DNA of 61,017 bases from Lachnospiraceae bacterium (GCA_015056945.1 SVFH01000018.1:1-61017), one strand, 5' to 3'. Positions 30,779 through 40,858 are shown, counted from the first letter of the stretch. Numbers and translations: made by a program. Notes: generated by a model from the letters alone, not told the origin.

Positions 30779-30988
30779 ATGAAAAAGATATTAATTGCTG
30801 TTATAAAATTTTATCAAATTTATATTTCTCCGATGAAGACAACAAAGTGTCCCTATTTTCCTTCCTGTTCCCAATATGGTCTGGAAGCAATTCAGAAATA
30901 CGGGGCTTTGAAGGGATCTTTGCTGGCGGCATGGAGAATTATAAGATGTAATCCTTTTTCTAAAGGCGGATATGATCCTGTTCCTTAG
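30779..30988 (+). CDS. yidD: Membrane protein insertion efficiency factor YidD
   Basis: 69 residues with the YidD core: [22 protein letters not shown] and [17 protein letters not shown]. It is a small amphipathic membrane-associated protein that aids YidC-dependent insertion, and sits directly before yidC. The ATG at 30779 is used; an earlier out-of-frame ATG at 30766 is ignored. Confidence 0.95.
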   Translation: MKKILIAVIKFYQIYISPMKTTKCPYFPSCSQYGLEAIQKYGALKGSLLAAWRIIRCNPFSKGGYDPVP

Positions 30989-31014
30989 AAAAAGTTAAAA
31001 ATGGAGGTTTTAAA

Positions 31015-32334
31015 TTGTATTATTTAATGTTAACGGAGGTTTCCGGTATCTTAGGACCTATTGCAAAAGTTCTGGGATTGATTATGGCAGGAATTTTCTG
31101 GGTACTTGACAAAATAGGTATACCTAACTTAGGTTTGGTTATCATTATTTTTACATTTGTTATTTATTTACTTTTACTTCCTTTAACTTATAAACAGCAG
31201 AAATTCTCTAAATTTTCTGCAATTATGAATCCTGAAATTCAGGCAATTCAGGCAAAATATAAAGGAAGACAGGATCCTGATGCAATGCAGGCCATGAATA
31301 TGGAAACACAGGCGGTTTATGCAAAGTATGGTGTAAATCCGATGGGTAGCTGCTTACAGTTATTGATACAGATGCCGATTCTTTTTGCCTTATATCGCGT
31401 AATTTATGCAATTCCTGCATATGTACCGAAGATAAAAGAAGCATTCTTTCCGTTTGTAACAATGTTAAGTGAGCAGGCAGGAAGTTCTGAATTTATTCAG
31501 ACATTATCTTCTGCAGCTATGTTTAAGAAGAATTTTAAGAATGAACTTTTTACATCAGGTGATCCTACTTATGTACAGAATACTTTTATTGATGTTTTAA
31601 ACAGAGCAAGTAAAGCAGACTGGGATTTAATTACTGATAAATTCCCTGCATTAAGTACAACAATTGAAAGTACTCTTGAAAATCTTGAAGTTTATAATAA
31701 TTTCCTTTCTCTTAATATTGCATATTCTCCGTGGGATATTATCAGAATGGAATGGGTATCAGATGAAAGAAGCATCTTAATCATTGTTTTGGCATTGATG
31801 ATTCCTTTATTGGCCGGATTAACACAGTGGATCGGATTTAAGCTTTCTCCTGCTGCTGCAACGAATAATGACAAAGGACAGGAAGAGAATCCCATGATGG
31901 CATCCATGAAGACCATGAATAATGTGATGCCTATTATGTCAATTGTTTTTTGTTTCACATTTCCTGTAGGTATGGGTCTTTACTGGATTGCCGGTGCTGT
32001 AATTCGTGCGATTCAGCAGATTGTGATTAATAAATATATTGATCATATGGATATTGATGCAATTATTTCAAAGAACACTGAGAAATATAAAGAAAAAATG
32101 AAAAAACGTGGCGATTTGATTCAGGGAATCAATGAAAGAGCTAATGTAAATACCCAGAGAATTAATAATCCTTATACAAATAAAGTAAATAATGTATCTA
32201 AATCTGCAGATGAAATTGCAAATGATAAAAAGAAATCAGCAGAATATTATAGCAAAACAACAAATGCCAAGCCGGGTAGTATTGCTGCCAAAGCAGGTAT
32301 GGTAAAACAGTACAACGAAAAGAACAATAAATAA
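31015..32334 (+). CDS. yidC: Membrane protein insertase YidC/OxaA (SpoIIIJ type)
   Basis: 439 residues. The YidC core helices include VIIIFTFVIYLLLLPLTYKQQKFSK with the KQQ-K pattern, PMGSCLQLLIQMPILFALYRVI, and FPVGMGLYWIAGAVIRAIQQ. The loop between the second and third core helices is long, and the C-terminus is a charged tail. Start is TTG 31015 with GGAGG 7 nt upstream; the next ATG is not behind a good site. It inserts membrane proteins alone or with SecYEG. Confidence 0.95.
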   Translation: MYYLMLTEVSGILGPIAKVLGLIMAGIFWVLDKIGIPNLGLVIIIFTFVIYLLLLPLTYKQQKFSKFSAIMNPEIQAIQAKYKGRQDPDAMQAMNMETQAVYAKYGVNPMGSCLQLLIQMPILFALYRVIYAIPAYVPKIKEAFFPFVTMLSEQAGSSEFIQTLSSAAMFKKNFKNELFTSGDPTYVQNTFIDVLNRASKADWDLITDKFPALSTTIESTLENLEVYNNFLSLNIAYSPWDIIRMEWVSDERSILIIVLALMIPLLAGLTQWIGFKLSPAAATNNDKGQEENPMMASMKTMNNVMPIMSIVFCFTFPVGMGLYWIAGAVIRAIQQIVINKYIDHMDIDAIISKNTEKYKEKMKKRGDLIQGINERANVNTQRINNPYTNKVNNVSKSADEIANDKKKSAEYYSKTTNAKPGSIAAKAGMVKQYNEKNNK

Positions 32335-32360
32335 ATGTTTTTTTCAGATGGAGGGTAAAA

Positions 32361-32996
32361 ATGGAATATATTGAATTTAGTGCTAAAACCGTAAATGATG
32401 CAATTACTGCAGCATGCCAGCATTTTACGGTAGCCAGTGACAGTCTTGATTATGAAGTAATCGAAGAAGGTTCTTCAGGATTTCTTGGAATTAATGCAAA
32501 GAAAGCTGTTATCAAAGCACGTGTGAAAGAAGTAGAATTAAGTATAGAAGATAAGGCAAAAGTTTTCTTAAATGATGTACTTGGCGCTATGGATATTACA
32601 GCTGTTGTTGAAGTGAAATATGAAGAAAGCGAAAAAACACTTGATATTAACTTAAACGGCGAAGATATGGGTATTTTAATCGGTAAAAGAGGACAGACCC
32701 TTGATTCATTACAGTATCTTGTTTCCATGGTTGTAAATAAGGGTTCTGATGAATATATCCGTGTTAAGGTTGATACAGAGAACTATCGCGAAAGAAGAAA
32801 GTTAACACTTGAAAATCTTGCAAAGAATATTGCATTCAAGGTAAAAAGAACAAAGAGAAGTGTTTCTTTAGAGCCTATGAATCCTTATGAAAGAAGAATT
32901 ATTCATTCTGCATTACAGAATGACAGATATGTTACAACACACAGTGAAGGAGAAGAACCTTTCAGAAAAGTTGTTGTTACATTAAAAAAATACTAA
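32361..32996 (+). CDS. jag: Jag / KhpB-like RNA-binding protein (Jag_N, KH, R3H)
   Basis: 211 residues in three domains: Jag_N (~1-52, VIEEGSSGFLGI), a KH domain (MGILIGKRGQTLDSLQYL at ~109-126) and an R3H domain (NYRERR..TLENLAKNIA...MNPYERRIIHSALQ) ending at ~210. The family binds RNA and in streptococci influences cell division. It directly follows yidC, as is usual. Confidence 0.95.
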   Translation: MEYIEFSAKTVNDAITAACQHFTVASDSLDYEVIEEGSSGFLGINAKKAVIKARVKEVELSIEDKAKVFLNDVLGAMDITAVVEVKYEESEKTLDINLNGEDMGILIGKRGQTLDSLQYLVSMVVNKGSDEYIRVKVDTENYRERRKLTLENLAKNIAFKVKRTKRSVSLEPMNPYERRIIHSALQNDRYVTTHSEGEEPFRKVVVTLKKY

Positions 32997-33011
32997 ATAC
33001 ATAACATCAAT

Positions 33012-33043
33012 AGGGCTACTGAATTATTAGTGGCCCTTTTTTT
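33012..33043 (+). terminator. Terminator of the rpmH-jag operon
   Basis: A 9-bp stem with one G-T pair (33012-33020 with 33029-33037), an 8-nt loop, followed by a T-run to 33043. Confidence 0.88.
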
Positions 33044-33079
33044 CAATCATAGGAATTAAGGAAGACAAGGAGAATCCTT

Positions 33080-34465
33080 ATGAAAACAGATACGATTGCA
33101 GCAATAGCAACTGCACTTTCTCCGTCAGGAATCGGTATCATCAGAATTAGCGGAGATGAAGCAATTGAAACAGCAGATAGAATATTCAGAAGTAAAAGCG
33201 GTAAAAAAATAGCAGAAGTGAAAAGCCATACGGTTCATTATGGTTTTATTTATGACGGCGATGAAATGATTGATGAAGTAATGGCGGTTGTGATGAAAGC
33301 ACCTCATTCTTTTACCAGGGAAAATACCGTAGAGATTGACTGTCATGGCGGTGTTTACGTGATGAATAAAATTTTGCAGACTGCTTTAAAAAATGGTGCG
33401 CGAATGGCAGAACCGGGTGAATTTACCAAACGTGCTTTTATGAATGGGAGAATTGATTTAACCAAAGCCGAAGCAATTATGGATTTGATTCAGTCCAAAA
33501 ATGAAGCAGCTAGAAAGAATTCCCTTTCTCATTTGAAAGGTGATATGTATCAAAAGATAAAAAAACTCAGAGAAGATATTTTATATGAAATCGCTTTTAT
33601 CGAATCTGCACTTGATGATCCGGAACATATCAGTCTGGATGGTTTTCATGAGCGGCTTGAAAATAAAACAACAGAGATAATTTCAGTAGTAAAGAGATTA
33701 ATTAATTCGGCAGAAAACGGAAGGATTCTAAAAGAAGGAATCAATACGGTTATCGTAGGAAAACCAAATGTCGGAAAATCTTCTTTTTTAAATCTTTTAT
33801 TGGATGAAGAAAGAGCAATCGTAACAGATATAGCCGGTACAACCCGTGATACTTTGGAAGAGTCGGTATCATTAGATGGCATTACTTTGAATCTTATCGA
33901 TACTGCAGGAATCAGAAATACCGATGATCCCGTGGAACAAATTGGTGTGAATAAAGCGAAGAAATCCTTGGAAGAAGCGGATTTAATGATATATATGGTT
34001 GATAGTTCCATACCTTTGGATGAGAGTGATTTAGAAATTATCCCTTTATTGGATCCGTTTAAAACCATTGTTCTTTTGAATAAATCAGATTTAACACCTG
34101 TTGTAACAAAAGAAATGGTAGAACAATATTTCAAAGATGGAATTTTGCCACAGTGTATTACAATTGCTGCAGGTAAAAAAGAAGGTTTGGAGCGTTTCAG
34201 TGGTTTAATCAAAGAAAAGTTCTTTGCAGGAGAGATTTCTTTTGATGAAGAAATAATGATTTCAAATATGCGACAAAAGGATTTACTTGTTCAGACTTTG
34301 TCACATATGGAAATGGTAAAAAGAAGTTTGGAAGATGATATGCCGGAAGATTTTTATTCTATAGATTTGATGGCAGCTTATGCTTCTCTTGGTGAAATGA
34401 TTGGAGAAGAAGTGGGTGAAGATTTGGTAAATGAAATCTTTTCTAAATTTTGTATGGGAAAATAG
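33080..34465 (+). CDS. mnmE: tRNA modification GTPase MnmE
   Basis: 461 residues. The N-terminal formyl-THF-binding domain (DTIAAIATALSPSGIGIIRISG) precedes a helical domain that is interrupted by a G domain: GKPNVGKSS, DIAGTTRDT, DTAGIR, NKSD. The C-terminus ends in FCMGK, the C-x-GK motif needed for catalysis. With MnmG it installs the carboxymethylaminomethyl group on wobble uridines; mnmG lies four genes downstream. Confidence 0.97.
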   Translation: MKTDTIAAIATALSPSGIGIIRISGDEAIETADRIFRSKSGKKIAEVKSHTVHYGFIYDGDEMIDEVMAVVMKAPHSFTRENTVEIDCHGGVYVMNKILQTALKNGARMAEPGEFTKRAFMNGRIDLTKAEAIMDLIQSKNEAARKNSLSHLKGDMYQKIKKLREDILYEIAFIESALDDPEHISLDGFHERLENKTTEIISVVKRLINSAENGRILKEGINTVIVGKPNVGKSSFLNLLLDEERAIVTDIAGTTRDTLEESVSLDGITLNLIDTAGIRNTDDPVEQIGVNKAKKSLEEADLMIYMVDSSIPLDESDLEIIPLLDPFKTIVLLNKSDLTPVVTKEMVEQYFKDGILPQCITIAAGKKEGLERFSGLIKEKFFAGEISFDEEIMISNMRQKDLLVQTLSHMEMVKRSLEDDMPEDFYSIDLMAAYASLGEMIGEEVGEDLVNEIFSKFCMGK

Positions 34466-34577
34466 TTATTTTTTTTACAAAATCAAAGTTCTTTCATGGA
34501 AAGATATTGCTCTTTCCTTATAAAAACTGGTAAAATGATTTTAACTATTGTTTTTTATTTGAAAAGGAGAATGGGAA

Positions 34578-36245
34578 GTGTTATTGCGTGGTTCCGATAT
34601 TATTGTAAAAACAATTATTGAACAAGGCTGTGATACTGTTTTTGGTTATCCGGGCGGACAGATTATTGATGTTTATGATTCCCTGTATCAGTACCAAAAT
34701 GAAATCAGACATATTTTAACTGCGCATGAACAAGGAGCTGTACATGCGGCAGACGGTTATGCAAGATCTACCGGTAAGACAGGTGTTGTGATTGCAACCT
34801 CCGGTCCCGGTGCAACCAATCTGGTAACAGGTATTGCAACTGCATATATTGATTCTGTTCCGATGATTATTGTTACCGGAAATGTTGTGCGTGAGCAAAT
34901 CGGTTCCGACAGTTTTCAGGAGATTGATATTACAGGTATTACGCTTCCTATTACAAAGCACAATTATTTTGTTGATTCCATTGATATGCTTGCGGATACA
35001 ATACGGGAGGCTTTTGAAATTGCAGCTTCCGGAAGACCGGGTCCTGTATTAATTGATGTGCCGCGTGATGTACAGATGGAAGAGTTTGAATATGAGCCGA
35101 AACCTCCTGTGATTCCGGGTGGAAGAATTCCGGCAAAAGATATTAGAATTGAACCTGCGGCAGAATGTATTAATCAGTGTAAAAGACCTTTTATTTATTA
35201 TGGAGGCGGATTGATTTCTTCGGGTGCGCAGGAGGAAATGTTTGAACTTGCGGAATTGATTGATGCCCCGATTGGTTGTTCCATGATGGGAATTTCCGGT
35301 GTACCAAGCGACCATCCGAGATTTCTCGGAATGCAGGGAATGCATGGACATTATGCATCAACCATGTCTATGCACAGTGCAGATTGTATCATTGCTTTGG
35401 GCGTTCGTTTCAATGACCGTGTTACAGGAAACCGTGCTAAATTTGCAACGCGTTCCAAAATTATTCATATTGATATAGAAGGTGCTGAACTTTCAAAGAC
35501 AACGAATGATACACATAAATTGCGCGGTGATATCAAGATGACACTTCAGAAACTTATTCCTTTGATTCAAAAGAAGGAACATCCTGAGTGGCAGGAAAGA
35601 GTTGCAGCTTTTAAAGAAAAGGAAAAAGAAACTTTGGATTGCCGCGAAGGTATGACACCCCGCAATATCATTCATACATTGAATCGGTATAAAAATAATA
35701 ATACACCGGTTGCGACAGATGTAGGACAACATCAGATGTGGTCTGCACAGAATTTAGAATTTGCTTCGGCAAGACGGTTTATTTCAAGCGGCGGTCTTGG
35801 TACTATGGGATTTGGCATGGGTGCTGCAATCGGCGCACAGATTGCAACCGGAGAACGCAGTGTATTAGTTACCGGAGACGGAAGTTTTGCAATGAGTATG
35901 AATGAACTTGCGACTGCCGTAACCTATAAGGTGCCGATGGTTATCATGATTATGAATAACGGTGTGCTTGGTATGGTACGTCAGTGGCAGACACTTTTTT
36001 ATGATAAACATTATTCTGCTACGGTTTTAAACAGACAGACAGATTTCGTGAAGCTTGCTGAGGCATTCGGTGGAGCAGGAATGTGTGTTACTACATTGGA
36101 GGAATTGGAAACCGCTTTGCAAAAAGCATTTGTATATGAGGGTCCTTTTATCATCGATTGCAGAATTGATAAAGATGAATGTGTATTTCCCATGTTGCCG
36201 CCAGGCGGTTCCATGGATGATATTATTGTAAAGGCAGGTAACTAA
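34578..36245 (+). CDS. ilvB: Acetolactate synthase large subunit, biosynthetic type
   Basis: 555 residues, a thiamine-diphosphate enzyme that condenses pyruvate with pyruvate or 2-ketobutyrate in branched-chain amino acid synthesis. Catalytic Glu51 is in TAHEQGAVHAADGYAR, and the ThDP motif is GDGSFAMSMNEL...NN near 433-462. Start is GTG 34578 with AGGAG 8 nt upstream. ilvN follows one base after the stop codon. No T-box or leader peptide is visible in the 112-bp spacer before it. Confidence 0.95.
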   Translation: MLLRGSDIIVKTIIEQGCDTVFGYPGGQIIDVYDSLYQYQNEIRHILTAHEQGAVHAADGYARSTGKTGVVIATSGPGATNLVTGIATAYIDSVPMIIVTGNVVREQIGSDSFQEIDITGITLPITKHNYFVDSIDMLADTIREAFEIAASGRPGPVLIDVPRDVQMEEFEYEPKPPVIPGGRIPAKDIRIEPAAECINQCKRPFIYYGGGLISSGAQEEMFELAELIDAPIGCSMMGISGVPSDHPRFLGMQGMHGHYASTMSMHSADCIIALGVRFNDRVTGNRAKFATRSKIIHIDIEGAELSKTTNDTHKLRGDIKMTLQKLIPLIQKKEHPEWQERVAAFKEKEKETLDCREGMTPRNIIHTLNRYKNNNTPVATDVGQHQMWSAQNLEFASARRFISSGGLGTMGFGMGAAIGAQIATGERSVLVTGDGSFAMSMNELATAVTYKVPMVIMIMNNGVLGMVRQWQTLFYDKHYSATVLNRQTDFVKLAEAFGGAGMCVTTLEELETALQKAFVYEGPFIIDCRIDKDECVFPMLPPGGSMDDIIVKAGN

Positions 36246-36246
36246 A

Positions 36247-36750
36247 ATGGAGCGTTATACAATTGCAATTTTGGTAAGAAACCAATTTGGTGTTTTGAAT
36301 CGTGTTACCAGTATGTTCAGAAGAAGACGTTTCAATATTTCCTGTCTTACGGTTAGTGAAACGGAATCACCGGATTGTTCCCGTATTACTGTTTTATTTG
36401 ATGGTGAGGAAGAGACAAAGCAGCAGCTTTTTAACCAGTTCTATAAATTGCCGGATGTTATTTCTATTAAAGAATTACATAAGGAAGATTCTGTTAGTTG
36501 TGAACTACTGTTAATCAAAGTGGAAAATACACCGGAAAGCAGGGAAGAAATACGTTCTGCGGCGGATGCTTTTGATGCGAAAACAGTTGACTATACCAGA
36601 GAAGCGGTTATGATGCAGGTTACGGGAGACAGCCGACGTATTGATGATTTCATTAATATCATGCGTGATTTCGGAATTCTTGAAATTTGTCGTACAGGAA
36701 TTGTTTCATTAGAACGCGGTAGTGCGACTATCCGCAATTTGATGGTTTAA
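36247..36750 (+). CDS. ilvN: Acetolactate synthase small (regulatory) subunit
   Basis: 167 residues with an N-terminal ACT domain (YTIAILVRNQFGVLNRVTSMF, and the valine-binding turn region NISCLTVSETE) and a second ferredoxin-like domain ending RTGIVSLERG. It stimulates the large subunit and confers valine feedback inhibition. The ATG lies one base past the ilvB stop, so they are coupled. Insertion of ilvBN between mnmE and mnmG is a lineage-specific arrangement as far as I can tell. Confidence 0.94.
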   Translation: MERYTIAILVRNQFGVLNRVTSMFRRRRFNISCLTVSETESPDCSRITVLFDGEEETKQQLFNQFYKLPDVISIKELHKEDSVSCELLLIKVENTPESREEIRSAADAFDAKTVDYTREAVMMQVTGDSRRIDDFINIMRDFGILEICRTGIVSLERGSATIRNLMV

Positions 36751-36776
36751 TATAGGAAGAAAAGAGATTTAATAAT

Positions 36777-38672
36777 ATGCCTGAAGCTAGAATTCAAACA
36801 GATATTTGTATTATCGGAGCAGGTCACGCCGGATGCGAGGCCGCTTTGGCATGCGCAAGACTTGGTTTTGAAACGGTTCTTTTTACCGTAAATGTGGAAA
36901 GTATCGCACTTATGCCCTGCAATCCGAATATAGGCGGAACTTCCAAGGGACATTTGGTCAGGGAGCTTGATGCCCTTGGTGGCGAGATGGGTAAAAATAT
37001 TGATAAAACTTTTATCCAGTCTAAGATGCTTAATTTATCCAAAGGTCCTGCTGTGCACTCACTTCGCGCGCAGGCGGATAAAGCAGATTATACCAGAAGT
37101 ATGCGTACGATTCTTGAAAACCAGGAGCACCTTACAATTAAGCAGGGTGAGGTTTGTGAAATTATTACAGAAACAACTGCAAACGGTAAACCAAGAGTCA
37201 CCGGTGTGAAAATTTTTACAGGTACTATTTATGAATGTAAGGCAGCGATTCTTTGTACCGGAACATATTTGAAGGCGCGTTGTCTTTGCGGTGAATCTAT
37301 TACATATACAGGTCCGAACGGTTTGCAGGCTGCTAATCATTTGACAGACTCTTTAGCAGGACTTGGCGTGAAACTTCGTCGATTTAAAACAGGTACTCCG
37401 GCGAGAATGGATAAGCGCAGTATTGATTTCACTAAAATGGAAGAGCAGGTTGGTGATGAGAAAATTACTCCTTTTTCTTTTTCTACCAATCCTGATGATA
37501 TTCAAAAAGAACAGGTTAGCTGTTATTTAACTTATACGAATCAAAAGACGCATGAGATTATCAGAAATAATTTAGACCGTTCTCCGATTTATGCCGGTAT
37601 TATAGAAGGAACAGGTCCAAGATATTGTCCTTCGATTGAGGATAAGGTTGTAAAGTTTGCAGATAAAGAAAGACATCAGGTTTTCATTGAACCGGAAGGT
37701 TTGTACACGAATGAAATGTATGTTGGCGGTATGTCTTCTTCTTTGCCTGAAGATGTTCAGCTTGCGATGTACAGAACAGTTCCCGGTTTGGAAAACTGTA
37801 CGATTGTACGTAATGCTTATGCAATTGAATATGATTGTCTTGAATCCGGTGAGCTGACTCTTTCTCTTGAGTTAAAAGCAGTTGAAAATCTTTTTGCAGC
37901 CGGACAGTTTAACGGAAGCAGCGGTTATGAAGAAGCTGCTGCACAGGGTTTGATTGCCGGTATCAATGCCTGTCATAAATTAAAAGGTAATGATCCTTTG
38001 ATTCTTGACAGAAGTGATGCATATATTGGTGTCCTGATTGATGATCTTGTTACGAAAGATAACAGAGAACCTTATAGAATGATGACGTCACGTGCGGAAT
38101 ACAGACTTTTGTTACGTCAGGATAATGCAGATTTACGTTTGTCTAAATTTGGTCATGCCTATGGTCTTGTTTCCGATGAAACGTATGAAAAAGTTTGCCG
38201 TAAACAGGAATTGATTGATTTGGAAGTAAAGAGACTGAAAGAAACCAAGGTTGGTGCGAATAAAGAAATGCAGGCATTTTTATCTAAATACGGAACTGCT
38301 CTTTTACGTACTGCAGCTTCTATGGCAGAACTCCTTTGCAGACCTGAACTTTCTTATGAAATTCTTGCAGAGATTGATACCGAACGTCCTTCTCTTCCTT
38401 TGGATGTTGTGGAACAGGCTTGTATTCAGATTAAGTATGAAGGATATATTGAACGTCAGATGCGTCAGGTAGAGCAGTTTAAGAAAACAGAACGCAGACG
38501 TATACCTGAAGATATTGATTATGATGATATTTCTTCTTTACGCCTAGAGGCCAGACAGAAGTTAAAAGCATTTCGTCCGATGTCAGTCGGACAGGCTTCC
38601 AGAATCAGCGGCGTTTCACCTGCTGATGTATCAGTTCTGTTAATTTATTTGGAACAGCAAAAAGGTAGATAG
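36777..38672 (+). CDS. mnmG: tRNA uridine 5-carboxymethylaminomethyl modification enzyme MnmG
   Basis: 631 residues. FAD-binding [12 protein letters not shown] at ~15-26, the signature [17 protein letters not shown] at ~47-62, and the second signature [16 protein letters not shown] are all present. The C-terminal helical domain recognises tRNA and MnmE. It is the FAD partner of MnmE and lies 26 nt after ilvN, followed by rsmG at 10 nt. Confidence 0.98.
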   Translation: MPEARIQTDICIIGAGHAGCEAALACARLGFETVLFTVNVESIALMPCNPNIGGTSKGHLVRELDALGGEMGKNIDKTFIQSKMLNLSKGPAVHSLRAQADKADYTRSMRTILENQEHLTIKQGEVCEIITETTANGKPRVTGVKIFTGTIYECKAAILCTGTYLKARCLCGESITYTGPNGLQAANHLTDSLAGLGVKLRRFKTGTPARMDKRSIDFTKMEEQVGDEKITPFSFSTNPDDIQKEQVSCYLTYTNQKTHEIIRNNLDRSPIYAGIIEGTGPRYCPSIEDKVVKFADKERHQVFIEPEGLYTNEMYVGGMSSSLPEDVQLAMYRTVPGLENCTIVRNAYAIEYDCLESGELTLSLELKAVENLFAAGQFNGSSGYEEAAAQGLIAGINACHKLKGNDPLILDRSDAYIGVLIDDLVTKDNREPYRMMTSRAEYRLLLRQDNADLRLSKFGHAYGLVSDETYEKVCRKQELIDLEVKRLKETKVGANKEMQAFLSKYGTALLRTAASMAELLCRPELSYEILAEIDTERPSLPLDVVEQACIQIKYEGYIERQMRQVEQFKKTERRRIPEDIDYDDISSLRLEARQKLKAFRPMSVGQASRISGVSPADVSVLLIYLEQQKGR

Positions 38673-38682
38673 TGAGGATATT

Positions 38683-39432
38683 ATGAGTACGGATAGATTA
38701 TTGACTTTTCATAATGATCTGAAAGAATGGAATATTGAACTTAGTGCGAAGCAGGATGAGCAGTTTCTTCTTTTTTATGAATTACTTGTAGAATGGAATT
38801 CTTTCATGAATCTGACTGCCATTACTGATTTCGATGAAGTAATGAAAAAGCATTTTCTTGATAGTCTTGCATTTGTCCGTTTTTTACAGGAAAAGGAAAA
38901 TGAGTCGGTTGATTTTTCTTCTTATAAATTTAGTTTAATTGATGTCGGAACAGGGGCAGGCTTTCCGGGAATCCCTTTGGCTATTTTATTCCCGAATGCA
39001 CAGTTTGTTTTGATGGATTCTTTGAATAAAAGAATTAATTTTCTAAATGAAGTTGTAGCCAAATTACAGTTAAAGAATGTAACCTGTGTTCATTCCAGAG
39101 CAGAAGATTTGGCGAGAAAACCTGAATATCGTGAACAGTTTGATTATGCTGTTTCCAGAGCAGTTGCTAATTTATCAACACTTACTGAGTATTGTATTCC
39201 TTTTGTCAAAGTGAATGGTTCTTTTATTTCTTATAAATCTGAGAAACTTCACGAGGAACTTCTTCTTGCGAAGAATGCTTTACATTTATTGAGTGTGAAA
39301 GAATCCAAACAGATTTCTTTTACTCTTCCTTCTTCTGATATTTATCGTACTCTTTTGATATTAAATAAGGTTGCGCCTACTGCAAAGAAGTATCCCAGAA
39401 AAGCAGGCCTTCCCGGTAAAGAACCATTATAA
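38683..39432 (+). CDS. rsmG: 16S rRNA (guanine527-N7)-methyltransferase RsmG
   Basis: 249 residues. A class I methyltransferase with the SAM motif DVGTGAGFPGIPLAIL and the YAVSRAVANLSTL substrate motif. It methylates G527 of 16S rRNA; loss gives low-level streptomycin resistance in other bacteria. Position after mnmG is the conserved gidA-gidB pair. Confidence 0.97.
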   Translation: MSTDRLLTFHNDLKEWNIELSAKQDEQFLLFYELLVEWNSFMNLTAITDFDEVMKKHFLDSLAFVRFLQEKENESVDFSSYKFSLIDVGTGAGFPGIPLAILFPNAQFVLMDSLNKRINFLNEVVAKLQLKNVTCVHSRAEDLARKPEYREQFDYAVSRAVANLSTLTEYCIPFVKVNGSFISYKSEKLHEELLLAKNALHLLSVKESKQISFTLPSSDIYRTLLILNKVAPTAKKYPRKAGLPGKEPL

Positions 39433-39466
39433 TACTACTTATGTAATAAAATGGAGGTTTGTTTGA

Positions 39467-40513
39467 TTGAAGACGAAAGAATATAGTGCTGAACAAATTC
39501 AAACTTTATATCAATCCATCAAAGAAATATATATTGATTATCGTGAGAAACTTGAGCGTTGTAAAGAGCGTAAGGAATCTCTCTTTATTCAATTGGAAGA
39601 GTTGGAAAATTATGTTTCTTATTTAGATTCAGAAGTGAAGAAAGATTCTTTTGTTTTTTCTCCCAGAGGAATTGTAAGTAAGAATGCTTATATGCAAGAT
39701 GATGGAAAAGGTCTTGTTATCGATGCAAAACATGTTGAACAGAAAAATGATGAGTTGAAGGTTTTACGTAAGGAATATGATTCCATTGTAAAAGAATATG
39801 ATTCCTTACAAGTACTTGTTAATACAATGGAACAAAATAAGAATCTTTTACATGATTTACAGAATGATACATCTGATTCATCCAATCAGAAAAATCATGC
39901 GTTGTATTCTGCTATATGTTCCGGTAATAAAATGACGATTTCTTATTTTAATAGTGAAGTTGTAGATTCTTTATCCTATGTTTCACATACAACAAATTTG
40001 ATTTCATCTTATATTCAATCTGATCCAATGCGGGCAAAGATTGAATTGGATAAAATGAATGATTCAATTCGGAAGTTATTATCTTCTATTGAAAACATTG
40101 AAATTTCTTTGAAACCTTATCCTTTTGATGATTCTTCTTATAAAGAAATTTCTCAGTTGGTTGATACGTTCCGTAATATTTATTCTGATAATGAACTTCT
40201 TTTAAAAATGAATAAGGATATTTTAATTGATGATTATTTTATCCGTATGTTTTTATATTTGATTATCAGAGATACAATTCTGTTATTCTTTAACGAATAT
40301 TCTGATATTGATTTATCAATACATATTATAGATTGTGATACTACGATTCAGTTAGTGTTCAGAAGTAAAACAAATAAATTTATGAAACTGTTTCAGACAA
40401 AGGAATATTCTAAATATTTGATTCGTATGATTCAACTGAATGATACTGATTATAAATTAGAATATGATTCCGATTTAAATAGTTCTTCTCTTTCAATACA
40501 GTTCAGTAAATAA
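39467..40513 (+). CDS. DegS-like histidine-kinase relative, probably without kinase activity
   Basis: 348 residues, cytoplasmic by composition. Residues ~1-135 are a long charged, coiled-coil-prone region. Residues ~168-222 resemble the HisKA_3 dimerisation helices of DegS-type kinases: a histidine (His174 in YVSHTTN), then DPMRAKIELDKMNDSI and SSIENIEISLKPYPFDD, which parallels the usual R-x-x-I-x-x-LRP-x-x-x-DD ending. The position after His is Thr, not Asp. The C-terminal ~110 residues have no N-box (E..N) and no DxGxG, so ATP binding is unlikely. Start is TTG 39467 with GGAGG 9 nt upstream. It lies between rsmG and the parS/parAB locus. The family link is by eye and moderate. Confidence 0.6.
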   Translation: MKTKEYSAEQIQTLYQSIKEIYIDYREKLERCKERKESLFIQLEELENYVSYLDSEVKKDSFVFSPRGIVSKNAYMQDDGKGLVIDAKHVEQKNDELKVLRKEYDSIVKEYDSLQVLVNTMEQNKNLLHDLQNDTSDSSNQKNHALYSAICSGNKMTISYFNSEVVDSLSYVSHTTNLISSYIQSDPMRAKIELDKMNDSIRKLLSSIENIEISLKPYPFDDSSYKEISQLVDTFRNIYSDNELLLKMNKDILIDDYFIRMFLYLIIRDTILLFFNEYSDIDLSIHIIDCDTTIQLVFRSKTNKFMKLFQTKEYSKYLIRMIQLNDTDYKLEYDSDLNSSSLSIQFSK

Positions 40514-40518
40514 TTTCT

Positions 40519-40580
40519 CCGTGAAAACCTGCCGCTATGTTTCTTAACAAAAGACATTGGGTTTTCACGGTTTTATTTTT
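40519..40580 (+). terminator. Terminator after the DegS-like gene
   Basis: A perfect 11-bp stem (40519-40529 with 40560-40570) with a 30-nt loop, followed by TTTTATTTTT. The stem sequence contains GTGAAAAC, close to a parS half-site. Confidence 0.75.
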
Positions 40581-40635
40581 CTAAAATATCTTTATATCTA
40601 CATATAGTATTTTTATATTTTTGATATTGTTATAA

Positions 40636-40651
40636 TGTTTCACGTGAAACA
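40636..40651. promoter_or_regulatory. parS: parS site 1 (perfect)
   Basis: TGTTTCACGTGAAACA, an exact match to the 16-bp palindromic ParB-binding consensus. ParB loads here and spreads, feeding the ParA-dependent segregation of the origin. Confidence 0.97.
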
Positions 40652-40685
40652 TTTTTTGAAGTTTTTTATGAAACACAAGATATAA

Positions 40686-40701
40686 TGTTTCACGTGAAAC
40701 A
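40686..40701. promoter_or_regulatory. parS: parS site 2 (perfect)
   Basis: A second exact 16-bp parS palindrome, 50 bp after the first and in the same TATAA-TGTTTC context, so the pair looks like a short duplication. Single half-sites (GTGAAACA-like) lie nearby at about 40731 and 40752. Confidence 0.97.
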
Positions 40702-40815
40702 TTGAACCCAATATATTGTAAGAAAATCCGTGAAACATTTTAAAACGAGAAATGTGAAACATACGATTACAGAAGGCGTATTCATAAACATCAAAATTGA
40801 TACATACAAGATATA

Positions 40816-40831
40816 GTTTTCACGTGAAACG
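40816..40831. promoter_or_regulatory. parS: parS site 3 (degenerate)
   Basis: GTTTTCACGTGAAACG keeps the inner 12 bp of the palindrome with three differences at the ends. It lies ~130 nt upstream of parA and abuts a terminator-like hairpin. Confidence 0.7.
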
Positions 40832-40858
40832 AATATGAAAATGCATATTCTTTTTTTT
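40831..40858 (+). terminator. Terminator-like hairpin upstream of parA, abutting parS 3
   Basis: A perfect 7-bp stem (40831-40837 with 40844-40850), a 6-nt loop and eight T. A candidate parA promoter TATAAT with TG extension follows (near 40891-40896), so this hairpin probably insulates parA from upstream transcription. Confidence 0.75.

Noticed and set aside
34466..34577. T-box or leader-peptide attenuator before ilvB
   Set aside because: The spacer is only 112 bp and lacks a T-box sequence or a run of branched-chain codons; only a small hairpin (GGAAAGA/TCTTTCC) is seen.
39467..40513. Active sensor histidine kinase
   Set aside because: No N-box, no DxGxG and no transmembrane or sensor domain; only the dimerisation-like helices resemble DegS.
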